From Ochrobactrum sp. CGA5 (GTDB taxonomy: Bacteria; Pseudomonadota; Alphaproteobacteria; Rhizobiales; Rhizobiaceae), in NCBI RefSeq assembly GCF_006345815.1, contig NZ_VCIG01000004.1:1-64000 (forward strand): 64,000 bases of DNA. The letters run 5' to 3'. The translations under genes and the position numbers were made by a program. The notes under the pieces are model-generated. The model saw only the letters and a program-made list of their open reading frames with translations. It searched no databases and was not told the origin of the DNA. This document shows positions 52,947 through 61,086 of this stretch, piece after piece; the stretch's first letter is position 1; each line of letters starts with the position of its first letter.

Positions 52947-54359
52947 ATGAGTGAACGCAAGATATTTGCAGGGCCACGCATCCGGCGCATCCGCAACGAG
53001 CAAGGCTTGACCCAAACGGCCATGGCAGAGGCGCTTGGCATTTCGCCATCTTATCTGAACCTGATCGAGCGCAATCAACGCCCACTGACGGTGCAGCTTC
53101 TGTTGAAACTTGCGAGTGTATACAAGCTCGACCTCGACACTCTTCAGGCTGAAAGCGGCTCCACGATCACTGGTCTTAAGGAAGTGTTTTCCGATCCGCT
53201 TCTGAGCGGTGAGTTACCGGGCGATCAGGAACTGGTCGAAATCGGTGAGGCGGCGCCGAATGCTGCCGTTGGCATTATCAAGCTTTACCGTGCCTATCGC
53301 GAGCAACAGCAGCGCCTGTCCGATTTGTCGCAATTGCTGTCACATGAGGGAAGCGGGGCGGAGCTTTCGGCGACGCGCTTGCCGCTGGATGAAGTGCGCG
53401 ATGTGATGGCGCGGCGGCCTAATCACTATCCGCGCATTGAGGAAGAAGCGGAGAGCTTTTACACTCTGCTTAAACCGGACGGCGATTTGTCGAGCGTGTT
53501 GAAGGATTGGCTGCGGCGCGAGCATGGCATTACGGTGCGCACGCTGCCGGTCGCCACAATGCCAAACTGGCGCAGGCGTTATGACCGGCATTCGCAGCGG
53601 CTTTTCATTTCCGAACGTCTGTCGCCATTCGATCAGTTGCAAGAGATTGTCATGGAGGCGGCGCTGATCCGCATGCAGGTGGTAATAGGCGCGGAGACGG
53701 AAGGCTTGAAACTGTCATCGGGTGAGGCGAAGCGCATCGCCCGGTTTGAATTGGCGCGCTATGCGGCGCAGGCCCTGATGATGCCTTATCGCCAGTTTCG
53801 CGATGCAGCCGTGCGAGCCCGTTATGATGTCGATGTGCTGCGCACGCGCTTCGGGGTTTCGTTCCAGCAGGCAGCAAACCGACTGACCACTCTGCAACGG
53901 CAGGGGGCAAGTGCGCTACCTTTCTTCGTGATGGAAATCGATCACGCAGGCAACCGCCTGCGGATTGCCGGTGCGGAAGGGTTTCCGGTCCGCTTCAGCG
54001 GGCAATGCCCGAAGCTGCCAGTCTATGCGGCCTTTGCGCAGGCGGGGCAAGTGCTGGTCGAGCCTGTGGAATTGCCGGGTGGAGCGGCGTATCTGACAAT
54101 TTCGCGCACGCTGGAGGGGCCGCAAGGTGCATTCAGTGAGCGCCCGCGCAGGACGGCGCTGCTGCTTGGATGCGCGTTGGATTCGGGGGCTGACACGATC
54201 TATGGCGCTGCACTGACAAAAGCGGGCAATACGGAGATCGGCCCGGCCTGTCGCCTGTGTGAACGACAGGGCTGTATCACCCGCGCCGAGCCGCCGCTGA
54301 CTCGTCCGCTCGGGCTGGACGAGATGGTGGCTGGGCTTTCTGCCTTCGATTTCCAGTAG
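52947..54359 (+). CDS. ScfR/RamB-family transcriptional regulator
   Basis: The 470-residue regulator has an N-terminal XRE helix-turn-helix (about 10-65): IRRIRNEQGLTQTAMAEALG, then ISPSYLNLIERNQRPLTVQL. The middle is a ScfR-type domain with an IrrE/ImmA-like core (LFISERLSPFDQLQEIVMEA, where the usual HExxH zinc motif is not conserved). The C-terminal DUF2083-like domain has GPACRLCERQGCITRAEP, a Cys-rich pattern. ATG 52947 follows an AGAGGGGGA ribosome site. RamB and PccR of this family sense short-chain acyl-CoA and control glyoxylate-shunt or propionate genes. Divergence from aceA supports that role. Confidence 0.9.
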   Translation: MSERKIFAGPRIRRIRNEQGLTQTAMAEALGISPSYLNLIERNQRPLTVQLLLKLASVYKLDLDTLQAESGSTITGLKEVFSDPLLSGELPGDQELVEIGEAAPNAAVGIIKLYRAYREQQQRLSDLSQLLSHEGSGAELSATRLPLDEVRDVMARRPNHYPRIEEEAESFYTLLKPDGDLSSVLKDWLRREHGITVRTLPVATMPNWRRRYDRHSQRLFISERLSPFDQLQEIVMEAALIRMQVVIGAETEGLKLSSGEAKRIARFELARYAAQALMMPYRQFRDAAVRARYDVDVLRTRFGVSFQQAANRLTTLQRQGASALPFFVMEIDHAGNRLRIAGAEGFPVRFSGQCPKLPVYAAFAQAGQVLVEPVELPGGAAYLTISRTLEGPQGAFSERPRRTALLLGCALDSGADTIYGAALTKAGNTEIGPACRLCERQGCITRAEPPLTRPLGLDEMVAGLSAFDFQ

Positions 54360-54543
54360 TAAGCTGTTGTTTGTCAGGCATAACCAAAATCTCCTCGCCC
54401 TCGAGGAGCCTCGCAGATGGAATTTTTATGTTCGTCCCGTCAGGACCCTGTTGACGAATGCCGTGCAATCTAAAAAAGTGCAATAAAGAAACAGTATATC
54501 CACCCTGAACCTGCACCGGAATTTATTGTGCAGATTGGAGCAT

Positions 54544-55650
54544 ATGATGGGGATCAAATCCTTCCTTCTGGCGACGACCGTCGTGACGGGCTTTGTAGCG
54601 GCTGCCACATTCTCCGCGAATGCGCAGGAGCGGGTGGTCAATATCTATAACTGGTCAGATTATATCGACGATTCCATTCTCACGGATTTCACCAAGGAAA
54701 CCGGGATCAAGGTTGTCTATGACGTCTATGACTCCAATGAAATTCTGGAGACCAAGCTTCTGGCCGGTGGCAGCGGCTATGATCTGGTGGTGCCATCGGG
54801 CGAATTCCTTGGCCGCCAGATTCCAGCAGGCGTGTTCCTGAAACTCGACAAAGACAAGCTACCGAACCTCAAGAACATGTGGGACGAAATTTCAAACCGC
54901 GTTGCCACCTATGATCCGGGCAACGAGTATTCCGTCAATTACATGTGGGGCACGACCGGCATCGGCTACAACAAGGCCAAGATCAAGGAAGCCCTGGGCA
55001 CCGACACCATCGACTCGTGGGATGTGCTGTTTGACCCAGAAAAGTCGGCCAAGCTTAAGGATTGCGGCATCTATCTGCTCGATTCCGCCAGTGAAATGCT
55101 GCGTCCGGCACTGAACTATCTGGGTCTGGACCCGAATTCGCCATCACCGGACGATTTGCAGAAGGCGCAGGATCTTTATCTCAAGATCCGCCCGAACATC
55201 CGCAAGTTCCACTCGTCGGAATATATCAATGCGCTGGCCAATGGCGATATCTGCATGGCGGTTGGGTATTCGGGCGATATCTTCCAGGCGCGCGATCGCG
55301 CCGAAAAGGCAAATCAGGGCGTTGAGATCGGCTATTCGATCCCGAAGGAAGGTGCGTTGATCTGGTTCGACCAGATGGCCATCCCGGCAGACGCCAAGCA
55401 TGTGCCGGAAGCGCTCGAGTTCATGAACTACATGATGCGCCCGGAAGTAGCCGCCAAGGCTTCGAACTACGTCTTCTATGCCAATGGCAACAAGGCTTCG
55501 CAGGAGTTCATCGACAAGGAAATTCTTGACGATCCGGAAATCTATCCGACCGAAGACGTCATGAAGAAGCTGTTCGTACCGACGCCTTACGACACCAAGA
55601 CCCAGCGCGTGGTAACCCGCGCCTGGACCAAGATTGTCACCGGCCAGTAA
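54544..55650 (+). CDS. potF: Putrescine/polyamine ABC transporter substrate-binding protein
   Basis: The 368-residue periplasmic receptor has a Sec signal peptide (KSFLLATTVVTGFVAAATFS, cleaving after ANA) and the PotF/PotD pattern RVVNIYNWSDYIDDSILTDF, LVVPSGEFLGRQIPAGVFLK, VNYMWGTTGIGYNKAKIKEA, and GALIWFDQMAIPADAKH. The aromatic and acidic residues of the polyamine site (e.g. W in IYNWSDY, D in WFDQMA) are in place. Two ATGs (54544, 54547) follow TTGGAG. It is the first gene of potFGHI. A terminator-like hairpin separates it from potG. Confidence 0.94.
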   Translation: MMGIKSFLLATTVVTGFVAAATFSANAQERVVNIYNWSDYIDDSILTDFTKETGIKVVYDVYDSNEILETKLLAGGSGYDLVVPSGEFLGRQIPAGVFLKLDKDKLPNLKNMWDEISNRVATYDPGNEYSVNYMWGTTGIGYNKAKIKEALGTDTIDSWDVLFDPEKSAKLKDCGIYLLDSASEMLRPALNYLGLDPNSPSPDDLQKAQDLYLKIRPNIRKFHSSEYINALANGDICMAVGYSGDIFQARDRAEKANQGVEIGYSIPKEGALIWFDQMAIPADAKHVPEALEFMNYMMRPEVAAKASNYVFYANGNKASQEFIDKEILDDPEIYPTEDVMKKLFVPTPYDTKTQRVVTRAWTKIVTGQ

Positions 55651-55698
55651 GAGCTGAAACAGTAGGATGGGACCGATATGTCCCGCCTGACATCGTGA

Positions 55699-55735
55699 AG
55701 AGCGGCCCGCTGTGTAGACGGAGGGCCGCTCTGCG
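55699..55735 (+). terminator. Hairpin between potF and potG
   Basis: AGAGCGGCCC and GGGCCGCTCT form a ten-pair stem. The tail (GCGTATTG) is poor in T, so it may only partly terminate or protect the potF message, giving more receptor than permease. Confidence 0.65.
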
Positions 55736-55818
55736 TATTGTTACGCTACATAATTATCGAGAGCGGTCTTGCTTTGAGGCAGGCTGTTAGTTCCGGGTAG
55801 ATTGGATAGGGGTACGGA

Positions 55819-56964
55819 ATGGAATCTTTTGGCAGTTTTCGCCGCAAGTTTGCGCCTTGGAACGACCCGGCGGCCAAGCCCTTCATTTCTTTTGAGAACG
55901 TGACGAAGATATTCGGCGACTTCACCGCCGTCGATGATCTGTCGCTTAATGTTTTCAATCGCGAGTTCTTCTCGCTGCTCGGTGCTTCAGGCTGTGGCAA
56001 GACCACGCTGATGCGCATGCTGGCAGGCTTCGAGGAACCTACATCGGGCCGTATCACGCTCGACGGTCAGGATATGCGCGGCATTCCGCCCTATAAGCGC
56101 CCGGTCAACATGATGTTCCAGTCCTATGCGCTGTTTCCGCATATGACGGTTGAGAACAACATCGCCTTCGGCCTCAAGCAGGATGGCATGGCAAAATCGG
56201 AAATAGACGCCCGCGTCGCTGAAATGCTCAAGCTCGTGAAGCTGGAGCAATATGGCAAGCGCAAGCCGCACCAGCTTTCCGGCGGCCAGCGCCAGCGCGT
56301 GGCGCTCGCCCGCTCCGTTGCCAAGCGCCCGAAAGTGCTGCTTCTCGATGAACCACTCGGCGCGCTCGACAAGAAGCTGCGCGAGGAAACCCAGTTTGAA
56401 CTGATGGATTTGCAGGTTAAGCTTGGCATGACTTTCATGGTCGTCACCCACGATCAGGAAGAAGCCATGACCATGTCCGACCGCATTGCGGTGATGGACA
56501 AGGGCCGCATCAAACAAGTGGCCACGCCGGCGGAAGTCTATGAGGCACCGCGCTCCAAATTCGTGGCGGACTTTATCGGCAATGTGAACATCATTGAGGG
56601 CGAGGTGGTGAAAGCCGCCAACGGCGAGGCCGAAATTGCAACGGAGAAATTCGGTTTTCACATCCAGACCGAAACCCGCGAAGAACTCAATCCAGGCCAG
56701 AAGGTCTGGTATGCGGTGCGTCCTGAAAAGACGAGGATCACACGGGAAAAGCCGGATGATGCTTCGGTGAATGCGGTGGAAGGCGAGCTTTGGGATATCG
56801 CCTATTTCGGGGACATGACGGTGTTCCACGTGCGGCTCGAAAATGGCCGCACGATCAAGGCCGCCAGCCTTAACGCCGTGCGCAGGACCGAAAATCCGCT
56901 GACCTATGACGAACGCGTCTGGGTCTCTTTCGATACCGATGCCGGTCTGGTGCTGACCGCCTGA
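55819..56964 (+). CDS. potG: Polyamine ABC transporter ATPase
   Basis: The 381-residue ATPase has Walker A GASGCGKTT, signature LSGGQRQRVALARSV, Walker B VLLLDEPLGALD, switch His in VVTHDQEEAM, and a C-terminal TOBE/regulatory domain (from about residue 280, with VWYAVRPEKTRITRE). It is the PotA/PotG class and energises the putrescine importer. The N-terminal MESFGSFRRKFAPWNDPAAK is a typical PotG extension. It is 168 bp after potF and 13 bp before potH. Confidence 0.93.
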   Translation: MESFGSFRRKFAPWNDPAAKPFISFENVTKIFGDFTAVDDLSLNVFNREFFSLLGASGCGKTTLMRMLAGFEEPTSGRITLDGQDMRGIPPYKRPVNMMFQSYALFPHMTVENNIAFGLKQDGMAKSEIDARVAEMLKLVKLEQYGKRKPHQLSGGQRQRVALARSVAKRPKVLLLDEPLGALDKKLREETQFELMDLQVKLGMTFMVVTHDQEEAMTMSDRIAVMDKGRIKQVATPAEVYEAPRSKFVADFIGNVNIIEGEVVKAANGEAEIATEKFGFHIQTETREELNPGQKVWYAVRPEKTRITREKPDDASVNAVEGELWDIAYFGDMTVFHVRLENGRTIKAASLNAVRRTENPLTYDERVWVSFDTDAGLVLTA

Positions 56965-56977
56965 GGAGGGCAAGTCC

Positions 56978-57889
56978 ATGCAGAAGCTGATCGCTTCCAT
57001 CGCCAGCCGTCTTGTCATCGCAGTGCCTTATCTCTGGCTGCTGGTATTCTTTCTTGTCCCGTTTTTCATCGTCTTCAAAATCTCGCTGTCAGAAGTCGCG
57101 ATGGCTATCCCGGCCTATATACCGACATTCGACCTGGCGCAGGGATTTGCGGCGACATGGGAGAAGATCAAACAGCTCTCCTTCGACAATTATCTGTGGC
57201 TGCTTGATGATCCGCTTTACTACAAGGCCTATCTTTCGAGTGTCCGTATTGCTGCGATCTCCACACTCCTGACCTTGCTGGTGGCCTATCCGATGGCCTA
57301 TGGCATTGCGCGCGCGCCGACCACCATCCGCCCGACATTGCTGATGCTGGTGATCCTGCCGTTCTGGACCTCGTTCCTTATCCGCGTCTATGCGTGGATT
57401 GGGATTCTGAAGCCGGAAGGTCTGCTCAACCAGTTTTTGATGTGGCTCAATATTATCGATACGCCGCTCAACATTCTCAACACCGATACGGCGATCTTCA
57501 TCGGTATCGTCTACTCATATCTGCCATTCATGGTGCTGCCGATCTATTCCTCGCTGGAAAAGATGGATTATTCGCTCATCGAAGCGGCGCAGGATCTGGG
57601 ATGCACACCCTTCGCCGCTTTCTGGAAGATTACCTTCCCGTTGTCGCTGGCCGGTGTGCTGGCTGGTTGCTTCCTCGTGTTCATTCCGGCGGTGGGCGAA
57701 TTCGTCATCCCAGACCTTCTCGGTGGTTCGCAGACACTCATGATCGGCAAGACGATCTGGAGCGAGTTCTTCTCCAATCGCGACTGGCCGGTCTCGTCCG
57801 CGGTGGCCGTGGTGCTCTTGGTCCTGCTGATCGTTCCAATCGTTATCTTCCAGCAGGTGCAGGCACGGGCCCAGGAAAAGGGGAAATAG
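56978..57889 (+). CDS. potH: Polyamine ABC transporter permease
   Basis: The 303-residue inner-membrane permease has about six helices, the first being LVIAVPYLWLLVFFLVPFFI. The EAA loop is LIEAAQDLGCTPFAAFWKIT, near residue 205, followed by FPLSLAGVLAGCFLVFIPAVG, hallmarks of PotB/PotH. It pairs with PotI. It follows potG by 13 bp, and potI begins one base after its stop. Confidence 0.93.
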   Translation: MQKLIASIASRLVIAVPYLWLLVFFLVPFFIVFKISLSEVAMAIPAYIPTFDLAQGFAATWEKIKQLSFDNYLWLLDDPLYYKAYLSSVRIAAISTLLTLLVAYPMAYGIARAPTTIRPTLLMLVILPFWTSFLIRVYAWIGILKPEGLLNQFLMWLNIIDTPLNILNTDTAIFIGIVYSYLPFMVLPIYSSLEKMDYSLIEAAQDLGCTPFAAFWKITFPLSLAGVLAGCFLVFIPAVGEFVIPDLLGGSQTLMIGKTIWSEFFSNRDWPVSSAVAVVLLVLLIVPIVIFQQVQARAQEKGK

Positions 57890-57890
57890 G

Positions 57891-58712
57891 ATGCAAAACA
57901 ACTGGTCCCGTTTCAATATCGCATCGGTGGCTCTGGGCTTTGCCTTCCTCTATCTGCCCATCGTGCTGTTGGTCATCTATTCGTTCAACGAATCTCGTCT
58001 CGTCACTGTCTGGGCCGGGTTCTCGACCAAATGGTATGTCGAGCTGTTTCATAATCAGGCCTTGATGGATGCGGCGTGGGTGACGGTCCGCGTGGGCCTT
58101 CTGTCTGCAACGATTGCGACGGTTCTGGGCACCCTCGCCGCACTTGCGCTGACGCGCTATACCCGCTTTCGTGGGCGCATCCTATTTTCGGGTATGGTCT
58201 ATGCACCGCTTGTCATGCCGGATGTCATCACCGGCCTGTCGCTGCTTCTGCTCTTCGTAGCGATGAATTTCGACCGAGGCTTCTGGACGGTGACGCTCGC
58301 ACACATCACCTTCTCAATGTGTTTCGTGGCGGTTGTCGTGCAGTCGCGCCTGGTGAGCTTTGATCGTTCGCTGGAAGAAGCCGCGATGGATCTTGGCGCG
58401 CCGCCGGTTACAACCTTTATGAAAGTCACTCTGCCGGTGATCCTGCCCGCCGTGGTTTCCGGCTGGATGCTTGCATTCACCCTGTCGCTCGACGATCTGG
58501 TTATCGCAAGTTTCACCTCTGGTCCGGGCGCAACCACGCTACCTATGAAAATCTACAGCCAGGTGCGTCTTGGTGTGACGCCGGAAATCAATGCGATTTG
58601 TACAATCCTGATCGCGCTGGTAACGGTCGGTGTCATCATCGCCTCGGTCATCAACAAGCGCCGTGAAGTGCAGCGGCGCCGCGACGAACAAGCGGCCTTC
58701 CGTATGGGATAA
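57891..58712 (+). CDS. potI: Polyamine ABC transporter permease
   Basis: The 273-residue inner-membrane permease has about six helices, starting with VALGFAFLYLPIVLLVIYSF and including FSGMVYAPLVMPDVITGLSL. The EAA loop is LEEAAMDLGAPPVTTFMKVT, followed by LPVILPAVVSGWMLAFTLSL, and the PotC/PotI pattern DDLVIASFTSGPGATTLPMK. It completes the potFGHI set for putrescine uptake. The convergent AsmA-family gene ends 13 bp after it. Confidence 0.93.
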   Translation: MQNNWSRFNIASVALGFAFLYLPIVLLVIYSFNESRLVTVWAGFSTKWYVELFHNQALMDAAWVTVRVGLLSATIATVLGTLAALALTRYTRFRGRILFSGMVYAPLVMPDVITGLSLLLLFVAMNFDRGFWTVTLAHITFSMCFVAVVVQSRLVSFDRSLEEAAMDLGAPPVTTFMKVTLPVILPAVVSGWMLAFTLSLDDLVIASFTSGPGATTLPMKIYSQVRLGVTPEINAICTILIALVTVGVIIASVINKRREVQRRRDEQAAFRMG

Positions 58713-58725
58713 TGAAAAACGACGG

Positions 58726-60675
58726 TTACTGCGCCGTTCCCATTGAAGATGGCGAAATAAACGGGCGATCCCATGAGCCGCCGACGAAGAAATTGAGCGG
58801 CGGCTTGGCGGGCGGATTTTCGGCTTGTTGTTGGTCGCTCTGACCGTCCGTACTGCTGTCCTGCTGCTGTTGCGGCTGGCTGCTGGGGAATACGACTTGG
58901 CCGCTCAGCGCCAGACTGCGATCTACAAAAGGCACGATCCCGGCCAGTGTCAACGTGCCGTCGGATGTGTCGAGGCGCGCATTTTCCAGCGTCGCAACCC
59001 CGTCGGACAGATTGGCTTTCACATCCAGACGATTGAAGGCAAGCGCAACATTCTCCTTTCGCTCCAGAGCGAAAAAGCGCTGGCTCTGCGCTTTGGCTAG
59101 AAAATCCTGTACAGCAAAGCCCTGCATCTGGCCGTTGTTGAGCTGGACGGCAACATTACCTTGCGCGCTCGTCAAAAGGTTGGACCATCGATGGGCCGGG
59201 CCTTTCATGAACAGGGAGACATTGCCCTTGCCGCTGACAAAAGGCTTGTCGAAGCCAAGAGCAGTGAAGAACTGCGAACTGTCTATATCCGAGGCATTGA
59301 AACGCAGTTCGCCGCTGGCACTCTTCAAGTCGCGCACAATCTGCACGTTGGCTTGCACGATGCCGTTGAAAGCTTTGGCGTCGCCGATATCGAAAATGGC
59401 ACGCCCGCCCCGAATCTGAACCGCAGCGGCCACGCCCGTCATTGTCACAGGGCCGGCTGTGGCATTTTGCGCGGAAAGGCGAAGATCGACCTCCGCCCGG
59501 TCGATAAAGCTTGTATCGACCACATCGCGGTCGGGATTGTTACGCTCGTTTGGCGGACGCGCGCCGCTGTCAGGCAGCGGAATGAAGGCCGAAAACAGGC
59601 GGCGAAGATCAAGTTTGTCGAAAGCCAGCGTGCCGGTTACCGCCGGTTGTTCCTGTTCCAGGCCGATCTCGATCACACCCTTCGCCGGGCTGTCGCTGGC
59701 GGTCATTTCAACATCTGCGAATTTCAGCCGCTTCGGCGTCGCGGTGATGGTGGCATCCAGAGAGAAAGCACCGATTTCAGCGCTGCCAGCGATGGGAGGA
59801 AGGCTCAACCAACGTACCGCTCCGCTGAGTGACGGGGTCTTGGCGGTCAGATCGCCTTCAAAAAAGCGGTCCTTGGAAATATTCGCCTTGCCCTGAAAGG
59901 TTAGACTTAGCGGATTGGCAGTCAGGCTTGCTGTCACGTCCGATGTATCGCCAGCCAGAAGCGGCAGAGCCTGGGCTGCGGTCAGGCTGAACTGGGAGGT
60001 CTCGTCACGCCACTTGGCGCTGCCCTTCAGGGTTGCGGTGCTTGATGTGCGCGGCCATTCCAGCGTTGCGTTGACATTGGTTATCTGTTCGTCGTTGGCG
60101 TTTTCCGGCTTGCTCTCTGCACGGTTGAACGCGATCGTTCCATCGCGAACCACGACGCGACCAAAGGGCTGCGAAGTCTGCTGTGCAGCCTGCGCATTGT
60201 CACCGGAACCGCTTTTTTGCAAGGCACGTTGCGCGCGGATCGCAGTGCCGAGCCGCCCATTGGAATTAGCGATGGCATCAAGGAGTTGCGAGAAATTGGA
60301 AACCGGGCCGTCGATATTTACATGCGGACGAACGATCTGCGTTTCGGAAAACGAAATATGCCCCATGATAGCATCAAGCGGGGAAAGCTCGACATCAATA
60401 CGGTCCGCACTCATGAGCGGCTTCTGGCCTTGTTCCGTGAGCTTGCTGAGCGTCACGCCGTTCAGGGATGCGCGCAAAACAGGGAATACTTTCAGGCGAG
60501 GGGCTTGCCTGAGCTCGACACTATAGCCGGTCCAGGCGCTGATTTCCTGTGCAACACGAATACGGATGGCATCAGTGGAGACGATAAAAGGCACCACGGC
60601 CAGCAAGGTTGCTGCAGCCGCGGCGCATAGAATGACGAGCGCAATTATGAGGCGCGTAAATCGGGGCCAGCGCAT
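58726..60675 (-). CDS. AsmA-family protein
   Basis: The protein of about 649 residues has a single N-terminal membrane anchor (LIIALVILCAAAAATLLAVVPF), then IRIRVAQEISAWTGYSVELR and PRLKVFPVLRASLNGVTLSK, the AsmA opening. The long beta-rich repeat-like region ends with an AsmA C-terminal module (NVAVQLNNGQMQGFAVQDFL, LDTSDGTLTLAGIVPFVDRS) and a Gln/Pro-rich tail. AsmA proteins bridge the inner and outer membranes and influence lipid transport. ATG 60675 is preferred to TTG 60690. Convergent with potI. Confidence 0.85.
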   Translation of the reverse strand: MRWPRFTRLIIALVILCAAAAATLLAVVPFIVSTDAIRIRVAQEISAWTGYSVELRQAPRLKVFPVLRASLNGVTLSKLTEQGQKPLMSADRIDVELSPLDAIMGHISFSETQIVRPHVNIDGPVSNFSQLLDAIANSNGRLGTAIRAQRALQKSGSGDNAQAAQQTSQPFGRVVVRDGTIAFNRAESKPENANDEQITNVNATLEWPRTSSTATLKGSAKWRDETSQFSLTAAQALPLLAGDTSDVTASLTANPLSLTFQGKANISKDRFFEGDLTAKTPSLSGAVRWLSLPPIAGSAEIGAFSLDATITATPKRLKFADVEMTASDSPAKGVIEIGLEQEQPAVTGTLAFDKLDLRRLFSAFIPLPDSGARPPNERNNPDRDVVDTSFIDRAEVDLRLSAQNATAGPVTMTGVAAAVQIRGGRAIFDIGDAKAFNGIVQANVQIVRDLKSASGELRFNASDIDSSQFFTALGFDKPFVSGKGNVSLFMKGPAHRWSNLLTSAQGNVAVQLNNGQMQGFAVQDFLAKAQSQRFFALERKENVALAFNRLDVKANLSDGVATLENARLDTSDGTLTLAGIVPFVDRSLALSGQVVFPSSQPQQQQDSSTDGQSDQQQAENPPAKPPLNFFVGGSWDRPFISPSSMGTAQ

Positions 60676-61002
60676 CAACCATCCAATCAATGAGTTTTAC
60701 CAAGCTGTAAACCAGCAATCTGTCAAAGCAAAGATGCTGAATGTATGACTTATCATCTGCGGTGGCAGAAGAAGGAATCAAATCACCAACGCTGCTTCTT
60801 TCCTATGGTTAATCAATTGCTGCACGGAAATTAACCCTGATTTTACAGTCGCTACCAATGTGTAAATTCTGAAAGAAGGATTTAAGGTACCGTTAACCGG
60901 CTTCACGCGATAAGGATTGCAACACTGAGTGATGATTGAGCTGCCGTTTCCGGCGCTCCACTGTGAATTGCTTTCGTGTCCTTTTGTCTCTGAGATTCTT
61001 AT

Positions 61003-61028
61003 AGCGCCGGTTCGTCCGGCGCTTTTTT
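61003..61028 (+). terminator. Orphan plus-strand terminator
   Basis: AGCGCCGG, loop TTCGT, CCGGCGCT and a T-run, a strong hairpin. No plus-strand gene lies upstream within 2 kb (potI is followed by the minus-strand AsmA gene), so it would end an unannotated transcript. Confidence 0.75.
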
Positions 61029-61043
61029 CTTGGGCAAAAGCAT

Positions 61044-61068
61044 GAAACCTCCCGCGAGGGGAGGTTTC
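61044..61068 (-). terminator. Terminator of the kinase gene
   Basis: GAAACCTCCC and GGGAGGTTTC (loop GCGAG), 19 bp after the kinase stop; the minus-strand tail is ATGCTTTT. The plus-strand tail AGCTTTT makes it possibly bidirectional. Confidence 0.65.
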
Positions 61069-61086
61069 AGCTTTTGAAGGCAGCGG

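Larger units (their letters stand above)
60691..61086. other. Intergenic region with possible small RNA
   Basis: About 395 bp between the AsmA and kinase genes, both on the minus strand. It holds an intrinsic terminator on the plus strand (61003-61028) that ends no known gene, and a second hairpin (61044-61068) at the kinase end. A small plus-strand RNA from the 60850-61028 interval is possible. Confidence 0.5.
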
